Shown piece by piece: positions 60,861-64,000 of a DNA stretch of 64,000 nucleotides. Every line of letters starts with the position of its first letter. The first letter of the stretch is position 1. The notes beneath the pieces are model-generated. The model saw nothing but the letters and a program-made list of their open reading frames with translations, did not search any database and was not told the DNA's origin. The DNA comes from Warburgia ugandensis (taxonomy: Eukaryota > Streptophyta > Magnoliopsida > Canellales > Canellaceae), in NCBI GenBank assembly GCA_035236585.1, contig CP141128.1, positions 31,664,684-31,728,683 of the forward strand, in the 5' to 3' direction. Made by a program: the position numbers and the translations under genes.

Positions 60861-63028
60861 TAGTAAAAAAAAATTGCAAAACAAAGCAGTGAAAATTCTT
60901 TTCTTTAGAACTTTTTTTGTAAACTCCAAGTTGTCACTTCATACATAACATAGGTAGAATTTTGTACAAGATAGAATTCCATTGAAGGAATATAGTTTTA
61001 TTAAATTCTAGAATCCATCCAGTGGTTCATAGTACAGCCTGAGTATCAGTAAAATACTTGTCCAAATTACATAATCCAAATTTCAAAGATCACCATACAA
61101 TAAAAACTCTCAATATAATACAATGCTCTCAAATAAAAATATATGTCTTCAAGGGATATACCTTGATTGATTATTCTTCCAAGTCTTCTTAAATCTAAAT
61201 CTCCCAATTCTGCTTCTCTGTATCTAAGATATTGTAAACATTCAAACATTTACAATATCTCAACAAGCTATGCTTGGTAGGGGATTCAATAGGCATAATA
61301 ATTTGACAGTATAATCCTAATACTTCATAATCCCATTATTCATACTCATAGATCAATCTCTTTACTTTGTCATATATGTACATCCTTACACATATATACT
61401 GTATATGTCGTGTATATATGGTCAAAACAGTTAAAAACATTTAATATCTCAAATATCAATAGTCACACTCAGACATACTAAGTTGATCAATCATCCAGAC
61501 TCTATAAGAAAATACTCCCTCATTTGGGCAGTATCTTCACACTTAGCCATATTGAGTTGATAAAACATCTAGACTCTGCTGGGAAAATACTCCCTTATTT
61601 GGCATCTCATTATGCCCTGCATTATAATGCAAAATACTCAAAGGACTACTATGCTATAGTCTAATCCATACTAACATGCTTGGATGATAGCTTTCATACT
61701 CCACAGATACCAAATGAGAAAAATCATCTATGTCATGTCTATATGGGGAGATAGACCATCATAGTGGTGGCCTTCCCATAATTGTCCCACCTAACATTTT
61801 GCCTCTCTTTGGGCACAGTATCATCATATATATCACATTTTAGAGAGTAGGTGGCCAAATCCTCGTAACCCTCCTAGCATAGTATCCCTAGGCATACACC
61901 CATTTAAAACAAAAACCACAAGCCTCTTTGCTTGCATATAAAGTATTCTTTTACTTATCATATGTCTTGTCTATTTATATCATCATCCTCATATTTTGGT
62001 ATTCTTATACTGAGGATAGGATTTCACTTCAAACTTAGGGATCATCATTTACAATGAATGATGCCCATGTTCATATAAGTTTAGGAATCACCATTCTATA
62101 TGAATGATTCCCATGTATTGATTTTTATACTTATCAAACAATTTGTCTGTTTATCTAGGGCTAGATTACCTTCTAGTTCCCTATTCACTTAGGGTTTTCA
62201 TCAATTCTAACTTAACGATTTCATATGTGTTTTGGTTGGATCATATGGGTTTTCAATGAATTTAATACAAGTATTTACATTATACTTGTCAACATTTCTA
62301 GACATAAGATCACATATTCAACATGTATTTCTCATGTAGATGCATTCATAAAATCCTCCTACCTTCAAGTAGTGATTCATCTCTTCAAATCTTCCATTAT
62401 TCTGATTGACGTATGAAATCTGTAAATCCATACATAGTGTTAATATTTATACAATCTGAATAATCTTATATTTTTTGTCCTATCTATATCCTTTGTCTAA
62501 TCTTGTCCTTTGATATAAAGGATCTAGATCTTGTGTCCTATCATGATCTATCTTCCTCAGATAGTATTGATCAATAGATCTGACAGTTAGAATGATCTTC
62601 TAATCTTTCAAATCTAAGTATTTTCTATTCTAAGTCTTTGTGTATTCCTTTCTTTGATCTTGATCTTTCATAGATCCTTTGATCACCAATTTATACTTGT
62701 TGATAAAGATCAAGGGCTTAGACCTTCTATCATGTAGTTCTTCTTTGATCTAAGTTCAGTTGTTTGATCATCCCTAAGGAGGATGATCTTAGTTCTCTTC
62801 CTTGAATCATATTTGATCAAGGGTTTAGATCATCTATTCTATTTTATCTAAATTGCAAGCAGTATATATATATAATACATCAAAAAGTATTTATTTCTTT
62901 TATTGTTCTTGATCATTCAAGATCCCATAGATCTTGTTTGATCATCCTTATCTTACTTATAATTTTTATTAGGGTTAGATAATTTACTAACCTTTTATGC
63001 TCTTATTATTATTCAATTAGTTAATGTT
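60861..63028 (-). other. AT-rich region resembling a minus-strand Tekay LTR
   Basis: No gene is seen. Minus-strand words such as GAGGAAGATAGATC (about 62.55 kb) parallel GAAGAAGATAGATCTGA in the solo LTR (about 7.75 kb). The block near 61.85-61.88 kb (CCTCCTAGCATAG) parallels 52.84 kb and 54.42 kb. Neither LTR tip is found, so the call is tentative. Many GATCTT/GATCAT words occur at 62500-62960. Confidence 0.4.
61466..61612. repeat. Imperfect tandem pair of about 72 bp
   Basis: Two adjacent copies share GTTGAT, CCAGACTCT or CTAGACTCT, AAAATACTCCCT and ATTTGG in the same order. Confidence 0.75.
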
Positions 63029-64000
63029 TGTAACAACCCCAATTTTTATGAATATAATTAAATTATTAAAAATTAAAAGTTAAAATTTTAAAAGTGGAAC
63101 TAGAACTTTGAGTTCTAGGAAAATTCATTTTTATAAAAATAAAATAAAGACTTAAAAACTTGGATATTTTTTATGTACTAAAAAATTGATCAGAATGACT
63201 GTAAGTACGTCAAATTCTAAGTTTAAATGAAAAATCCTAAATTTTCTCCATTTTTATGAATAAAAGGGTAAAATGGTAATTTTACTCATAACTGAGACCT
63301 AAGACATCAAAATTTTGAATGTACTTAGAAACACAAGTCCAACTTCACTAAGTACACTCAATTTTGAGCTCAGAAGAATAAAATGAATTTTTCTCCATAA
63401 AAGGCTAACATGGTCTTTCCACACCTCCGTGGGGTCCACAAGGGGCCCACAAAGGGATCCAATGGCCAAAAAACATGTCATCATGAGTCAAACCACTACT
63501 AGCTGCTAGTGGAGAAGGAGGTGGTAGTGCGAATCCAATGACAATTTAATAATAAAAAGAAATCAAACATGATAATTACAAGTAATCATGGCAAATTCAA
63601 AAATCTCTATAAATAGCTCATAAAATTCCCAAAAGTTTTTCTAATGTTCTTCATGAGGTCCCCTATAATGCCCTAAAATCCTAGCTCCAAAATCCTCCCC
63701 TACCTCCCCCAATTCTTCCTTCTTTCTCTCTTTCTCTCTTATTCTCTGTGAGCGTGTCCCCAGACGACCCCATGTCTGCATAGGGAGCATCCAGGGACGC
63801 GTCATGCCCGATGAACCAGGGTTTTCACTTGTAAAACCCTAATCCAATTAGCCATCATAGTTGAGCAATTAAATTCCAATCTCCACCGTTGGATCCGGTT
63901 AGATAGGGGTGATCCACAAAAACCCTTTAGTTTCATGATGATCCACCTCATGAATCGTTGGGAAATCCCAAACAAAGAACAACTCTGGTACTGGTTATTG
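63029..64000 (+). mobile_element. Start of a plus-strand Tekay-like LTR, right part outside window
   Basis: TGTAACAACCCC at 63029 has the form of the Tekay LTR start (compare TGTAACATCCC at 6760). AT-rich U3-like sequence follows, then a TATA box and a C-rich stretch with CACCGTTGGATC (about 63.88 kb), a word common in plant LTRs. The end and internal region lie beyond 64000, so whether it is solo or full-length cannot be told. Confidence 0.55.
63608..63615 (+). promoter_or_regulatory. TATA box of the right-edge LTR
   Basis: CTATAAATAG about 580 bp after the LTR start, followed by a C-rich region; typical spacing for an LTR promoter. Confidence 0.55.

Overview
The window looks like heterochromatic, AT-rich nuclear DNA from a seed plant, probably an angiosperm. 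The evidence is plant Ty3/gypsy retroelements of two lineages (Tekay/Del-type chromoviruses and OTA-type, i.e. Athila/Tat-like, elements), a primer-binding site that is the exact complement of the plant tRNA-Asp(GUC) 3' end, and the absence of any recognisable host gene, rRNA or tRNA gene. The species cannot be named from the sequence. Everything identifiable is a fossil retroelement, a repeat inside one, or the product of their rearrangement.

Layout. (1) 1-5052: minus-strand OTA-type LTR element with an LTR at each side and an integrase fossil, cut by the left window edge. (2) 5053-6759: minus-strand Tekay-type gag/protease fossil, the left part of an element that resumes far to the right. 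(3) 6760-19408: plus-strand Tekay-type solo LTR (about 4.23 kb when its insertion is ignored) with a matching 5-bp target duplication, split by a second OTA-type LTR element, here called E. E is about 8.4 kb, has LTRs of about 1.8 kb, is gag-only and carries a tRNA-Asp PBS. (4) 8653-51910: most of that solo LTR, all of E and a short right flank are present four times in direct tandem (period about 11.0 kb; the last unit is about 0.7 kb shorter). All three internal junctions carry the same 20-bp mosaic seam. (5) 51712-53467: leader and tRNA-Met-type PBS of the minus-strand Tekay element. (6) 53468-57708: a 4.24-kb Tekay LTR serving as 5' LTR for the gag piece on its left and as 3' LTR for the pol piece (57725-59440) on its right. 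(7) 59441-60860: plus-strand OTA-type gag/protease fragment. (8) 60861-63028: Tekay-LTR-like AT-rich DNA. (9) 63029-64000: the start of another plus-strand LTR with a TATA box.

History inferred from the nesting: a Tekay array with a shared LTR came first. It then received the left OTA element and a plus-strand Tekay copy that was reduced to a solo LTR. E entered that solo LTR; its own two LTRs now differ by about 8% where I counted. Much later the composite segment was amplified to four copies, which differ from each other by about 1% or less. Amplification boundaries do not coincide with any element end, so this is a segmental macrosatellite in the making and not repeated transposition.

The two most interesting signals are the identical templated junction in every unit and the clustering of differences between units at CAG/CTG trinucleotides. 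The latter looks like a base-calling artefact at CHG-methylated cytosines, but could be a real mutational process.
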